From assembly GCA_038562555.1 (NCBI GenBank), contig JBCFBK010000003.1, positions 62,001 through 126,000 of the forward strand: a DNA stretch of 64,000 nt. Direction: 5' to 3'. This document shows positions 35,370-45,898 of this stretch, piece by piece. The notes under the pieces are model-generated. The model was not told where the DNA came from. It did not search any database and saw only the letters and a list, made by a program, of their open reading frames with translations. The DNA comes from JBCFBK01 sp038562555. GTDB lineage: Bacteria > Bacteroidota > Bacteroidia > Bacteroidales > Prolixibacteraceae. The stretch's first letter is position 1, and every line of letters begins with the position of its first letter. Position numbers and translations under genes: made by a program.

Positions 35370-38300
35370 ATGAAAAAAAAATGTTATTCACTGGTTCCCG
35401 GCCTATTCAGATGCTGGCAATCAAAACTATTTGTGTTTATGAGAACTGTCTTGTTTTTAATTACGGTCAGTATTTCAAATGCGCTCGCCTTAAACGGCTT
35501 CTCGCAGGAAGCCCGGCTGAACTTAAATGTGCAGAACGAAACCATCCTGAAGGTGCTGGAGCGAATTGAGGATCAGTCCGATTTCTATTTCATGTTCGAC
35601 GCTACCGTGGTCGATCTTAACCAGCGTACCAGCATCAGTTGCAGGGACCTGCCGGTGGTACAGATCCTGGATCAGATTCTTCGCGACAAGGGGATTTCGT
35701 ACACCATTATTGACCGCCAGATCGCGCTGACAAACGAAGCGGGCAAAGCAACTGCCCAGCAAAAGAGTAAAGTGTGGGGCGTTGTGACCGACGCCGGCGG
35801 GCAACCGCTTCCGGGCGTGTCGGTGGTCATAAAAAGCACAACGACCGGAACCATCACCGATACCGACGGGAAATACTTTTTGAATAATATCCCTGCCGAT
35901 GCCACCCTGGTGTTTTCGTTCGTGGGCATGCGGAGTCAGGAACTCAAAACCGGCGGCCAGCCTGTTTTGAATGTCGTCCTCGAAGAAGAATTGTTGGGTA
36001 TTGGCGAAGTGGTTGCCGTAGGATACGGCGTGCAGAAAAAACTGAACCTCACCGGCTCGGTGGCCTCGATCGAAGGCGACGAGCTGGCCAAAAAACCGGT
36101 GACCCAAACATCGATGGCCCTGCAGGGAATGACGGCGGGGGTGACGGTAACGCAGAAATCGGGAGAACCGGGACAGGACGGCGGAACCATCCGTATTCGC
36201 GGGATCGGCACGATGGGCGATTCTGATCCGCTGATTCTGGTCGACGGCATCAGCTCCAACCTGAACTTTGTCGATCCGAACGACATTGAAACCATTTCGG
36301 TGCTGAAAGATGCGGCTTCGGCTGCCATTTACGGTTCGCGCGCAGCAAACGGGGTGATCATCATCACCACCAAACGCGCCAAAAACAGTAATTTTTCGAT
36401 CAACTACAATAATTACATTGGCTGGCAGGAACCAACCAACATGCAGGACATCGTTTCGGGATACGACCACATGGTGATGATCAACCTGGCCAATAAAAAC
36501 GTGAATAAACCGGAGCCCTTCAGTCAGGAATACATTGACAATTATGCCCAAAACGCGCCGTCGGACGAATATCCGGAAACCAACTGGCATAATGCCATGC
36601 TGAAAAATAAAGCCTTGCAGCAAAATCACCACATCAGTATTAACGGCGGCGGCGAGAAAGTCAGCTTCAGGGGATCCGTTACGTATCTGAAGCAGGACGG
36701 GATCACCATCAACAACAGTTATGAACGGATCAATGCCCGGTTTAACACCGATGTGCGGCTGAAAGAGAATCTTCAGTTTGGATTTGATGTCTCGCTTCGT
36801 ACCGACGACGATGCCACGGCCGGATCGCCCTGGTATTTTCTGAACCGCTTTCCGCGCAACCTGGCCGGGAAAAATGAAAACGGAACCTGGGGCATCGGCT
36901 GGGACGGAACCAATACCTGGGCTACGCTGGAGGACGGCGGCATGTACCACCAGAAAGACTACGGTGTTACTGCGAAAATCAATGCCGACTGGCAGCCGGT
37001 GAAAGGCTTAAACCTGAATTTTATGTATGCGCCCGACTTCATCCTGACGCATTCAAAGGACTTCCAGAAACATGTCGACCTGTTTTATCCCGACGGAAGC
37101 ATCTACAATGCCAGCCCTTTCAAGGCAAACCTCGCCGAAAAGTATGAGAAGAATATGTCGGATAACCTGAGGCTGATGGCCACTTACACGAAAGCCTTCG
37201 GCGACCATAGCCTCAATTTCATCGCCGGTTTTGAACAACTGTCGTACCGCTACGACTGGATGCGGGGGTACCGCGACGAGTACCTGATGGAGAACTATGA
37301 AGTCCTGAATGCCGGCCCCACCACCAACCAGCAGGCAACCGGGAGCGCCGTTGAAAACTCGCTGCGCNNNNNNNNNNTTTGGACGCGTCAATTACGATTA
37401 CAAACAGAAATACCTGTTCGAAGCCAACCTGCGTTACGATGGTTCGTCGCGATTTGCACAGGGGCACCGCTACGGTCTGTTCCCCTCGTTCTCGGCCGGA
37501 TGGCGGATTACGGAGGAAGCGTTCATGAGCGATACGGAATGGCTCGATAATCTGAAGCTGCGCGCTTCCTGGGGTCAGCTCGGGAACCAGAATATCGGCG
37601 ACTATCCCTCTTCGTCGGTGGTCACCCTCGGCCAGGATTACGTATTCAACAACAATACGGCAGCCCAGGGCGGCGCCATCACCGACGCCAGCAACCAGCG
37701 TATCTCCTGGGAAACGGCCGAAATGATCAACTTCGGACTCGATATGTCGCTGTGGTCGAAAATTTCATTCTCCATTGAATACTACATTAAGAATACGAAA
37801 GACATCCTGCTGAAACTTCCGATCCCGATGACCATGGGACTGAATCCGGCCTACCAGAATGCAGGGAAAGTACGGAATACCGGCTGGGATTATACCCTCA
37901 GCTTCAACGATAAGGCCGGCGATCTGGAATATCGCATTGGCTTTAACCTGTCGGACGTGAAAAATGAGATTATTGACCTGGTAGGTACCGGCCCTTACAT
38001 TGAGGCTCCCTACATTAAACAGGAAGGCTATTCCATTTATTCGCTCTACGGCCTGGAGTCGGCTGGTCTGTTCCAAACCCCCGACGAAATTGCTTCGCAC
38101 GCCACACAATACGGCAGCGTGCAGCCCGGTGACATTAAATATACCGACCAGTTGACGGTCGACAGCAATGAAGACGGCATCCCCGACGCAACCGACGGCA
38201 AGATCGATGCCGGCGACCGCGTGGTGATGGGGAACTATTTCCCCCGCTTTAGCTATGGCATCGACCTCTATGCAAAATATAAAAACTTCGATTTCTCGGC

Positions 38301-38712
38301 CCTGCTGCAGGGTGTCGGAAAAGTTGACGGCTACCTCTCTGAACAGGGCGTATGGGCGTTTTACGTGGGCGGTACGGCGCGCGAATGGCAGAAGGACTAC
38401 TGGACCGCCGAAAACCCGGGCGCCTCTTACCCCCGATTAACGTTCAACTGGCCCAATAATGAACAGCCTTCTACCTATTGGGTGAAAAGCGCGGCTTACC
38501 TCCGCCTGAAGAACGTTCAGATCGGATATACCATTCCGAAGAAAATAATCGCCAAAACGTGTCTGAATTCCTGCCGCATTTTCTTTAGCGGTCAGAACCT
38601 GTTTACCATCGACAACTTCTACGACGGATTCGACCCGGAAGCTCCGATCGGAACCGGCAGTTATTACCCGATGGTAAAAGTGTATTCTTTTGGTGTCAGT
38701 GTTAATTTATAA
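35370..38712 (+). CDS. susC: SusC-family TonB-dependent receptor 3 with STN domain (contains a scaffold gap)
   Basis: About 1110 residues, interrupted only by ten Ns at 37368-37377. The signal region is followed by STN (about residues 45-115, EARLNLNVQNETILKVLERI), carboxypeptidase-regulatory domain (about 135-205, GVVTDAGGQPLPGVSVVIKS), plug (IRGIGTMGDSDPLILVDG; VLKDAASAAIYGSRAANGVI) and barrel ending KVYSFGVSVNL. The reading frame before the gap ends ENSLR and after it resumes FGRVNYDYKQKYLFEANLRY. Homologous barrels have only a couple of residues between these two, so the gene is very probably whole and the N run a placeholder. It pairs with SusD3, 11 bases downstream, and signals to FecR2. 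Confidence 0.93.
37368..37377. other. Scaffold gap of 10 N inside susC3
   Basis: Ten Ns. The two flanks are in different frames across exactly ten bases, so the true gap length is not ten. A multiple of three, probably near six, would restore the receptor. Confidence 0.95.
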
Positions 38713-38723
38713 ATGAACGGATC

Positions 38724-40388
38724 ATGAATAATCGATTTAAAAAGATCATATTGGCGGTTGTGGCGCTCATAAGCCTGCATTCGTGTGAGGATTACCTCGA
38801 CAAGTTTCCACTCGACAAACCTTCGGATGCCACCTTCTACAGCACCGAAAGCGAACTGAAGCTGGCCATTAACGGCGTTTACAGCGATCTGTACTTTCAT
38901 CCCGCCAACAGCACACAGTTGAATCTGCTGCTCGACTGCGTATCGGATATCGGCTGGGACCGCGATGCCAACAGTACCTTGCAGCTCGCGGCGCGCGGCC
39001 TCCAGAACCCCACGCAGAAGCTGTTCTCCGATACCTGGTTTCAGTATTACAGCACGATCTCAAAATGTAACCTGTTGCTGGCAAATATGCACAAAGCCAA
39101 AGAAACGACAAATGCGCAGGTTTTTAGCCGGATTGAAGGTGAAGCCCGCTTTTTCAGGGCGTATTCGTATCATCTGCTGACGAGCCTGTATGGCGATGTA
39201 CCGTTGCTTACGGAACCGCAGTCGGACATTACCGAAAAACCTGCCGCAACACCGGCCAATGATATCGTGGCATTCATTCTTAACGAACTGGAAACGGCGG
39301 CAGGCCTGCTGCCGGTTTCGTATTCGGGCGACGATACCGGGCGGGCTGCTTCGGGGACTGCCCTGGCCGTGAAAGCACGCGCTGCGCTCTTTAACGGGAA
39401 CTGGGCGGTGGCGGCCGACGCCTGCAAACGGATCATCGACTCAAAGGCCTATTCGCTTGTGCCCAACTACGGATCGCTGTTCGGATACCAGGGTGAAAAT
39501 TCTAAGGAATCGATACTCGAGGTCCAGTACTCGCGGGTAAACGACAGAACACATGCCACCCCGGTGGCTCTGCTGTCGAGAATGGCCGCGGGCTACAGCA
39601 ATAAGGTGCCCTCGCAGTCGCTGGTCGACTCGTACTATTGCACCGACGGCCTGCCGATCAACCTCTCGCCGCTCTACAATGGCGCTGATCCGTTTAAAAA
39701 CAGGGATCCGCGCCTGGCCGCAACGGTTGTTGTTCCGGGAAGCGTCTTTGCCGGCTATCAGTTCGAAACGCATCCTGACAGCCTGAAATGCTGGGACTAT
39801 AACGTGACTCCGGCTGTCCGCAGGAATAATCAGGATGCCACGAACCCGTACGCGACCTTCTCCGGGTATTGCTGGCGCAAGTATACGGCTGAAAGCAAAG
39901 AGTATATCAAAGCCACTGAGATGAACATCATGCTGATCCGTTATGCCGAGGTGCTGCTGATGTATGCCGAGGCCAAAAATGAACTGGGCCAAATGGACCA
40001 GAGCGCCTACGACGCCTTTAACCTGGTCCGCAAACGGGTGTCCATGCCCGTTGTGGAGAACAAGTCGCAACCGGAAATGAGAAAGCTGGTCCGCCAGGAA
40101 CGCAAAGTGGAGCTGGCCATGGAAGGCCTGCGCTTTTTCGACATCAGGCGTTGGAAGCTCGCCGAAAAGGTGATGGTCGGATCATTGTATGGCCGCCCGT
40201 TAAAGGACTACAAAGCCACGTACGTGCCCACTTTCGATGAAGACGGGATGCCGCATTACGATGCTTACGCAAGCAAACTGCGCAACTTTGACCAGCGCGC
40301 CTTCGACGTTGCGCGCGATTACCTGTGGCCCATTCCGCAGAAAGAACTCGATATCAATAAAAACCTGGAACAAAACCCGGGGTACTAG
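38724..40388 (+). CDS. susD: SusD-family glycan-binding lipoprotein 3
   Basis: A 554-residue lipoprotein with lipobox ISLHSC (Cys21) and mature start EDYLDKFPLDKPSDATFYST. SusD motifs: EGEARFFRAYSYHLLTSLYG, VLLMYAEAKNELGQMD, VRQERKVELAMEGLRFFDIR and LWPIPQKELDINKNLEQN. It partners SusC3 in PUL C. Substrate unknown. Confidence 0.95.
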   Translation: MNNRFKKIILAVVALISLHSCEDYLDKFPLDKPSDATFYSTESELKLAINGVYSDLYFHPANSTQLNLLLDCVSDIGWDRDANSTLQLAARGLQNPTQKLFSDTWFQYYSTISKCNLLLANMHKAKETTNAQVFSRIEGEARFFRAYSYHLLTSLYGDVPLLTEPQSDITEKPAATPANDIVAFILNELETAAGLLPVSYSGDDTGRAASGTALAVKARAALFNGNWAVAADACKRIIDSKAYSLVPNYGSLFGYQGENSKESILEVQYSRVNDRTHATPVALLSRMAAGYSNKVPSQSLVDSYYCTDGLPINLSPLYNGADPFKNRDPRLAATVVVPGSVFAGYQFETHPDSLKCWDYNVTPAVRRNNQDATNPYATFSGYCWRKYTAESKEYIKATEMNIMLIRYAEVLLMYAEAKNELGQMDQSAYDAFNLVRKRVSMPVVENKSQPEMRKLVRQERKVELAMEGLRFFDIRRWKLAEKVMVGSLYGRPLKDYKATYVPTFDEDGMPHYDAYASKLRNFDQRAFDVARDYLWPIPQKELDINKNLEQNPGY

Positions 40389-40413
40389 AACACAAATTTA
40401 AACAAACAGGATC

Positions 40414-41706
40414 ATGTTGAACAGACGAGAATTCATTAAGGGCGCATCGGCGTTCACGGCCATGCTGGGATTATCCCCGGCCCTTGCTTATGCCGGTCCC
40501 GCGGCGCGGAAAACCCTGCTGCTTTGCTCATCCTGGCAAACATTCAATATAGGAGACATCGCCCACACCCCCGGGGTGCTGACGATTCTGGAACAGCGCC
40601 TGCCTCACGTGGATGTGATTTTGTGGCCGCTCGACGTGGGGAACGGAGTGGAAGCGATTCTCAATGCCCGGTTCCCGAAAGTACGGATCGTTAAAAGTGA
40701 AGCGGAAATAAACGACGCCTTTCAGAAGGCCGGCTTTTTCCTTCACGGCTCCGGACCTTCGCTGGTGGCGAGGAACCACCTGGCGAGGTGGGTGAAGGAA
40801 ACCGGTAAACCTTTTGGGATCTACGGCATCACTTTCCCGGGCGTGTACGCGGCAAAAGATGTCGCCGTGCAGGCCCGGCCGCTCGACACGGAATTGCTGA
40901 ACAAAGCCGATTTCGTCTACTTCCGCGATTCTCCGTCGCTAAAATTTGCAAAGGAGAACGGAATAAGCTGTCCGGTCATGGGCTTTGGACCCGACGGCAC
41001 CTTTGCCGTCGACCTGCACAACGACGGGGCGGCAGAGGCATTCCTGAAGGAACACGGACTGGAAGAGGGAAAATTTATGTGCTGCATTCCGCGGTACAGG
41101 TTTACCGAAGAGTGGCTGGCCAAAGGGAAGAACAGGCCCTTTAACCAGGACCGCGCCGACTTCAACGAAAAAATGAAGGAACACGACAATGCGCCTTTGC
41201 GCGACGCCATTACGGCGGTAGTCAGGCAGACAGACCTGAAGGTGCTGATCTGTCCGGAAGACGAGACTCATGTGGCCATCGGCAAGTCGGTCATCTTCGA
41301 TAAACTGCCTGACGATGTTAAGCCGAAGGTGGTATGGCGCGACCGGTACTGGCTTACCGATGAAGCGCTGAGCACTTACAGGCGTTCCGCCGGTTTGTTC
41401 GGTCTGGAGATGCACTCGCCTATTATTTGCATCGGGCAGGGGATCCCGGCCATCGTGTGCCGTTTTTATGAACAGACCACCAAAGGCTATATGTGGGAAG
41501 ATATCGGTCTTGGGGAATGGCTGTTCGATATGGACAAACCTGCCGACGTGGCGCGGATTGTCCCGGCGGTCCTGGCCATCGCGCAAAATCCCCGTGAAGC
41601 AAAGAGAAAAGCGCTGAAAGCGCGTGGTTTTGTCCGCCTAAAGCAGAAAGAGACCATGAAGACGTTGGAGGCATGTATAAAAAGGGAAGAACGGGAGCAG
41701 GCGTAG
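40414..41706 (+). CDS. Tat-exported polysaccharide pyruvyl transferase-like protein
   Basis: A 430-residue protein with a twin-arginine signal (NRREFIKGASAFTAMLGLSP). The body resembles the polysaccharide pyruvyl transferase family (PS_pyruv_trans): WQTFNIGDIAHTPGVLTIL near residue 45, GFFLHGSGPSLVARN near 110, KPFGIYGITFPG, VYFRDSPSLKFAKENG near 170 and GLEMHSPIICIGQGIPAI near 330. Known members move pyruvate from PEP onto sugars in the cytoplasm; PEP is not expected outside, so an exported copy may do something else, such as binding or cleaving a glycan. It lies 25 bases after susD3 and is the only enzyme of PUL C. Confidence 0.78.
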   Translation: MLNRREFIKGASAFTAMLGLSPALAYAGPAARKTLLLCSSWQTFNIGDIAHTPGVLTILEQRLPHVDVILWPLDVGNGVEAILNARFPKVRIVKSEAEINDAFQKAGFFLHGSGPSLVARNHLARWVKETGKPFGIYGITFPGVYAAKDVAVQARPLDTELLNKADFVYFRDSPSLKFAKENGISCPVMGFGPDGTFAVDLHNDGAAEAFLKEHGLEEGKFMCCIPRYRFTEEWLAKGKNRPFNQDRADFNEKMKEHDNAPLRDAITAVVRQTDLKVLICPEDETHVAIGKSVIFDKLPDDVKPKVVWRDRYWLTDEALSTYRRSAGLFGLEMHSPIICIGQGIPAIVCRFYEQTTKGYMWEDIGLGEWLFDMDKPADVARIVPAVLAIAQNPREAKRKALKARGFVRLKQKETMKTLEACIKREEREQA

Positions 41707-41737
41707 CATGGCTGCGCCTGTCTTAACCTGACAAAGT

Positions 41738-41770
41738 AAAAACCCGCAGGAATTTTCCTGCGGGTTTTTC
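41738..41770 (+). terminator. Rho-independent terminator after PUL C
   Basis: Perfect inverted repeat AAAACCCGCAGGAA/TTCCTGCGGGTTTT followed by TTC, with an AT-rich loop. U-tracts are present for both strands. It ends the pyruvyl transferase transcript. Confidence 0.9.
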
Positions 41771-41774
41771 AATG

Positions 41775-41805
41775 TTTGGGCGGTCCGCAAAATTATGTAG
41801 TTTTG
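41775..41805 (+). promoter_or_regulatory. Promoter of HTCS2
   Basis: TTTG at 41775-41778, 19 bases, then TAGTTTTG at 41798-41805: both boxes of the Bacteroidota sigma-ABfr promoter at consensus spacing. Transcription should start near 41812, about 40 bases before the ATG at 41854. Confidence 0.8.
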
Positions 41806-41853
41806 CCCAACGGCTGACGCTCCTCCGGGTTGCCGTCTGACTGGGCAAAACCT

Positions 41854-44800
41854 ATGAAAAAGTTTTTGATCTTCTGTTTTTTTGCCGGAATGCTGGTGTG
41901 CCAGTCATTCGCCCAATCGGTCTATTTCAGGAAGTATCAGGTGGAAAACGGCTTGTCGCACAACACCGTTTCATGCATCCTGCAGGACAGCTATGGCTTT
42001 ATATGGCTCGGCACAACCGACGGCCTTAACCGGTTCGACGGAAAGCAGTTCAAGATTTACAGAAACGACAATCAGGATAAATACGCGCTGGGGAATAACT
42101 CGGTGCAGGCCCTTTTCGAAGACAGCAACCGCAATATCTGGGTCAGCACCAACGAGGGGATCTATATTTACCACCGGCTAAACGGGCGCTTTATTCCCTT
42201 CGATAAGAAAACACAGTACGGCGTATCGATCAGCAGCGAGGTGAGGAAGATTCTGGAGACTGCAAAAGGGCAGATCTGGATCGCCACGCTGGGACAAGGG
42301 ATTTTTGTATATGACCCGAAAACAGACGTGCTGAGCCAGAACAGCCTCCACACGTCGTTTGTCTGGGATATGAGCCAGGACCAGACCTACCGCATTTATA
42401 CGTCTTCGCTGCAGGAAGGGCTCATTTGTTATGATCAGAACGGGAAATACCTGGACGCTTACCTCCCTGGTTCCGGCCGGAATAATACCGGAAACCTGAG
42501 GATTAACTGCGTTCAGACCGTCAATGACAACGTTTGGTTTGGCATTGGCTTAAATACCCTGTGCTCGCTTGACAGCCGGACCAGGCAGATAAGGCAGTAT
42601 GGCAGTAACGGTCAGCATATTGGCACGATTAAGGCTATCACAAAGTATTCGGAGAAAGAACTCCTGATCGGTTCCGATAATGGGCTGTATCTTTTCAATC
42701 TGCAGCAGGGGCAATTTACCCGCATCGATAATCCGCTGAATTCACGCAGTTTGAGCGACCGGTCGGTGACAGCCGTTTTAAAGGATACCGAAGGCGGTTT
42801 CTGGATCACGACTACGATGGGCGGCGTGAATTATCTTCCCAAACAGGCCGTTGTGTTTAACTATTACCCGCCTGCATACGACCCCGGGGCTGTCACGGGC
42901 AAAGTGGTCAGTCAGTTTTGTGAAGACAGGGACGGGAATATCTTTGTCGGCGCACAGGACGGTCTGAAGCTTCTGGATGTTAAAACGATGAATGTGACGT
43001 CGTTTTCTGTTCCGGGTATGACGCAGAAAGTGGATATCCGTTCACTGCTGCTTGACGGCGATCAGCTCTGGATCGGTACTTATGCCGAAGGGTTGAAGGT
43101 GCTGAACCTGAAAAGCAGGAAACTGACCGAATATTTCCAAACGCGGAACTCATCAACGACCATCTGCAGCAACGATGTATTATCGCTTTACCGCGACAGG
43201 GGAGGGAATATCTACGTGGGTACCACCTGGGGATTGTGCCGTTTTGATCCGGTGGCCGACAATTTCGTGACGCTGAATTTCGTGGGAACCATGACTTCGG
43301 TCTTTGATATTCTGGAAGACCGGTCGGGCTTTCTCTGGATTGCCACCAATAATGCCGGGGCATTCCGCTTTAATCCGAAAGACGGTCAATGGAAACATTT
43401 TGTCCGTGAAGAAAATCAACCCGGCTCGCTGACCAGCAATGCGATCATCACGCTCTATGAAGACCTGAACGGAACCATCTGGCTGGGTACCGACGGTGGG
43501 GGACTTTGTTCTTTTGATGAAAAGACTGAAACGTTTACGGACTTTGATCCGCAGAATCAAATCCTGTCGAGTAAGGTCATTTATGCCATCGAAGAAGATA
43601 TCCTGGGAAATTTCTGGATATCGGGGAATGCAGGCCTGCTGCGGGTGGATCCCGCAAACACGCTCAACCGGAAGCTTTTCACCCTCGAAGACGGATTGCA
43701 GGGAAACCAGTTTAATTACCGGGCCTCGCTGAAGTCGGGCCTCGGTATGTTGTACTTCGGCGGGATTAACGGTTTTAATTCATTTTTTCCAAGCGATTTT
43801 GTGGAGAATCGTTTTGTGCCCCCGGTGTATATTGTCGGTGCCCGGCTGTACAATGTCGGAGAAAAGGAAAGTGAGCAGGTGCTGAATCTGGGAGGACCGG
43901 TTTATACAGTAAAAGAAGTCGCACTTCCGTACCGAAATAACAGCATTGCCTTCGAATTCCGCGCACTCAGTTATGTGCAACCGGACAAGAACACCTATCA
44001 ATATATGCTTGAAGGCTTTGACAAAAGCTGGATCGACAACGGGAACATCAGTTTTGCTTCCTATACGAACCTTCCCGCCGGCGAATATCTGTTCCGGGTG
44101 AAGGGCGCCAATAACGATCAGCACTGGAACGGGCAAGAGGCAACGATTAGTCTGGTCATTCTGCCTCCGTGGTGGAAATCGGTCTACGCGTACTGGGCTT
44201 ATTTTCTTATTCTGGCCGGCGCCGCATACCTTACATACAGATACCTGGCCGACCGGACACGGCAGAAGTTTGCCAAACAAATGGAGGCTTACCAGATCAG
44301 GACCGAAAAGGAAACCTATCAATCCAAGATCCGGTTTTTTGTGAACCTGGTACACGAGATCCGGACGCCGCTCACTCTCATCAAGCTTCCGCTGGAGAAA
44401 CTGGCCGACCGGCACGCCGATGCACAGTCGTCGGGCTACCTGGCAGTCATTCACCGGAATGTTGATTACCTGCTTCACGTGGCGAACCAGTTGCTCGATT
44501 TTCAGAAAATTGAAAACGAGGAGGCGCCGCTGGTTCTGAGCCGGCAGTCCCTAAACGGTCTGGTCAGGGAAGCGTACGAATTATTTGCGTATACGGCTTC
44601 GTCACGGCAGGTGGAACTGTTTCTGTCTTTGCCGGAAAACGACAGGGATGCCGTCATTGACCGCGAAAAGATTTATAAGATACTGGTCAACCTGCTGAGC
44701 AACGCGGTGAAGCATGCCCGGACAAAGATCGGCCTTCGCCTGGAGGTGTTTGACGATCATTTTAAGATCAGCGTTGCCGACGACGGACCGGGCATTGCCG

Positions 44801-45864
44801 ATCATGAAAAAGAAAAGGTGTTCGAGGCTTTTTACCAGTCGGCCGCAACGCAAAACGGGCTCGGTACCGGAATCGGGCTTGCCTTCTCCAGGTCGCTCGC
44901 CCAACGTCATCAGGGCCGCATTACCCTTGCCGACAATGAATGGGGAGGGGCTTCGTTTGTTTTGTCGGTCCCGTTCCGGGAATCTTCGCCGCAAAGGGTT
45001 GTAACGGGGCAGAGCACGCAGCCGGCTCCGGCAGCAACGATCGGCGACGCCGTGAAGGAAGAACCGGAAGTGACCGATGCGCCGTTCAAAAACTGCAGGG
45101 TACTGCTCGTGGAAGATCATGCTGAACTGCTCGACATGACTGCCGATTCGCTCCGGCCTTTCTTTTCTGTGATGAAGGCGCTGAACGGCCGGCAAGCGCT
45201 CGATGTGCTTTCGTCCGAAAACATCGACCTGGTGGTGAGTGATGTGATGATGCCCGAAATGGATGGCTTTGAGCTGTGCCGAACCATTAAAAGCGACATC
45301 AGCTACAGCCATATTCCGGTGATCCTGCTGACGGCCAAAGTGGCGCTCGATTCGAAAATTGAAGGAATGGAATACGGTGCCGACGTTTACCTGGAGAAGC
45401 CGTTTTCGATGAAATACCTGCAAAAACAGATTGGAAACCTGCTTCAACTGAAACAATCTTTTCAGAAGATGCTTTCGGCCGATCCGTCGCGGGCGGTGGT
45501 CAGCATGCCGGTCTCCAAAAGGGACAAGGAGTTCCTGGAACGCCTGCACGCCAGCGTGGAAGAGCATATCGGCGATCCCGGTTTCTCGATCGACACGATC
45601 GCAGAGACCATGTTCATGAGCCGCTCCAGCTTTTACCGAAAAATTAAAGGAATTGCGGGGATGTCGCCAAACGATTATCTGCGGGTGCTGCGCCTGAACA
45701 AGGCCGCCGAACTGTTGCTTCAGAACGACTTGCCGGTCTCCGAAATATGCACCCAAACCGGCTTCAGTTCATCGTCCTACTTTGCCAAATGCTTCAAAGC
45801 CCATTTCGGCGTTTTACCGAAAGACTACGTCCCTGGCAAAACCGTGCATCATGGGGCTGATTGA
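41854..45864 (+). CDS. Hybrid two-component system regulator (HTCS) 2
   Basis: A 1336-residue sensor-regulator from ATG 41854 (signal KKFLIFCFFAGMLVCQSFA). An in-frame TTG at 41830 is less likely. Propeller repeats fill about residues 25-650 (YGFIWLGTTDGLNRFDG and others). Y_Y_Y domain at about 690-755, membrane helix near 775-790, HisKA with phospho-His at about 833 (NLVHEIRTPLTLI), HATPase_c (DDGPGIADHEKEKVFEAFYQ, GTGIGLAFSRSLA), receiver with phospho-Asp near 1129 (LVVSDVMMPEMDG) and C-terminal AraC helix-turn-helix (CFKAHFGVLPKDYV). It has its own promoter. It most likely controls the PUL D genes that follow on both strands. Confidence 0.95.
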   Translation: MKKFLIFCFFAGMLVCQSFAQSVYFRKYQVENGLSHNTVSCILQDSYGFIWLGTTDGLNRFDGKQFKIYRNDNQDKYALGNNSVQALFEDSNRNIWVSTNEGIYIYHRLNGRFIPFDKKTQYGVSISSEVRKILETAKGQIWIATLGQGIFVYDPKTDVLSQNSLHTSFVWDMSQDQTYRIYTSSLQEGLICYDQNGKYLDAYLPGSGRNNTGNLRINCVQTVNDNVWFGIGLNTLCSLDSRTRQIRQYGSNGQHIGTIKAITKYSEKELLIGSDNGLYLFNLQQGQFTRIDNPLNSRSLSDRSVTAVLKDTEGGFWITTTMGGVNYLPKQAVVFNYYPPAYDPGAVTGKVVSQFCEDRDGNIFVGAQDGLKLLDVKTMNVTSFSVPGMTQKVDIRSLLLDGDQLWIGTYAEGLKVLNLKSRKLTEYFQTRNSSTTICSNDVLSLYRDRGGNIYVGTTWGLCRFDPVADNFVTLNFVGTMTSVFDILEDRSGFLWIATNNAGAFRFNPKDGQWKHFVREENQPGSLTSNAIITLYEDLNGTIWLGTDGGGLCSFDEKTETFTDFDPQNQILSSKVIYAIEEDILGNFWISGNAGLLRVDPANTLNRKLFTLEDGLQGNQFNYRASLKSGLGMLYFGGINGFNSFFPSDFVENRFVPPVYIVGARLYNVGEKESEQVLNLGGPVYTVKEVALPYRNNSIAFEFRALSYVQPDKNTYQYMLEGFDKSWIDNGNISFASYTNLPAGEYLFRVKGANNDQHWNGQEATISLVILPPWWKSVYAYWAYFLILAGAAYLTYRYLADRTRQKFAKQMEAYQIRTEKETYQSKIRFFVNLVHEIRTPLTLIKLPLEKLADRHADAQSSGYLAVIHRNVDYLLHVANQLLDFQKIENEEAPLVLSRQSLNGLVREAYELFAYTASSRQVELFLSLPENDRDAVIDREKIYKILVNLLSNAVKHARTKIGLRLEVFDDHFKISVADDGPGIADHEKEKVFEAFYQSAATQNGLGTGIGLAFSRSLAQRHQGRITLADNEWGGASFVLSVPFRESSPQRVVTGQSTQPAPAATIGDAVKEEPEVTDAPFKNCRVLLVEDHAELLDMTADSLRPFFSVMKALNGRQALDVLSSENIDLVVSDVMMPEMDGFELCRTIKSDISYSHIPVILLTAKVALDSKIEGMEYGADVYLEKPFSMKYLQKQIGNLLQLKQSFQKMLSADPSRAVVSMPVSKRDKEFLERLHASVEEHIGDPGFSIDTIAETMFMSRSSFYRKIKGIAGMSPNDYLRVLRLNKAAELLLQNDLPVSEICTQTGFSSSSYFAKCFKAHFGVLPKDYVPGKTVHHGAD

Positions 45865-45898
45865 CAGACTTCTATCGATACTCCTCAAACATCCAGTC

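Noticed and set aside
35523..36950. Long minus-strand open frame (475 codons) inside susC3
   Set aside because: Lies wholly within a clear receptor gene; His- and Val-rich shadow without domain motifs. Similar long shadows occur opposite HTCS2 (44602-45756) and were left out.
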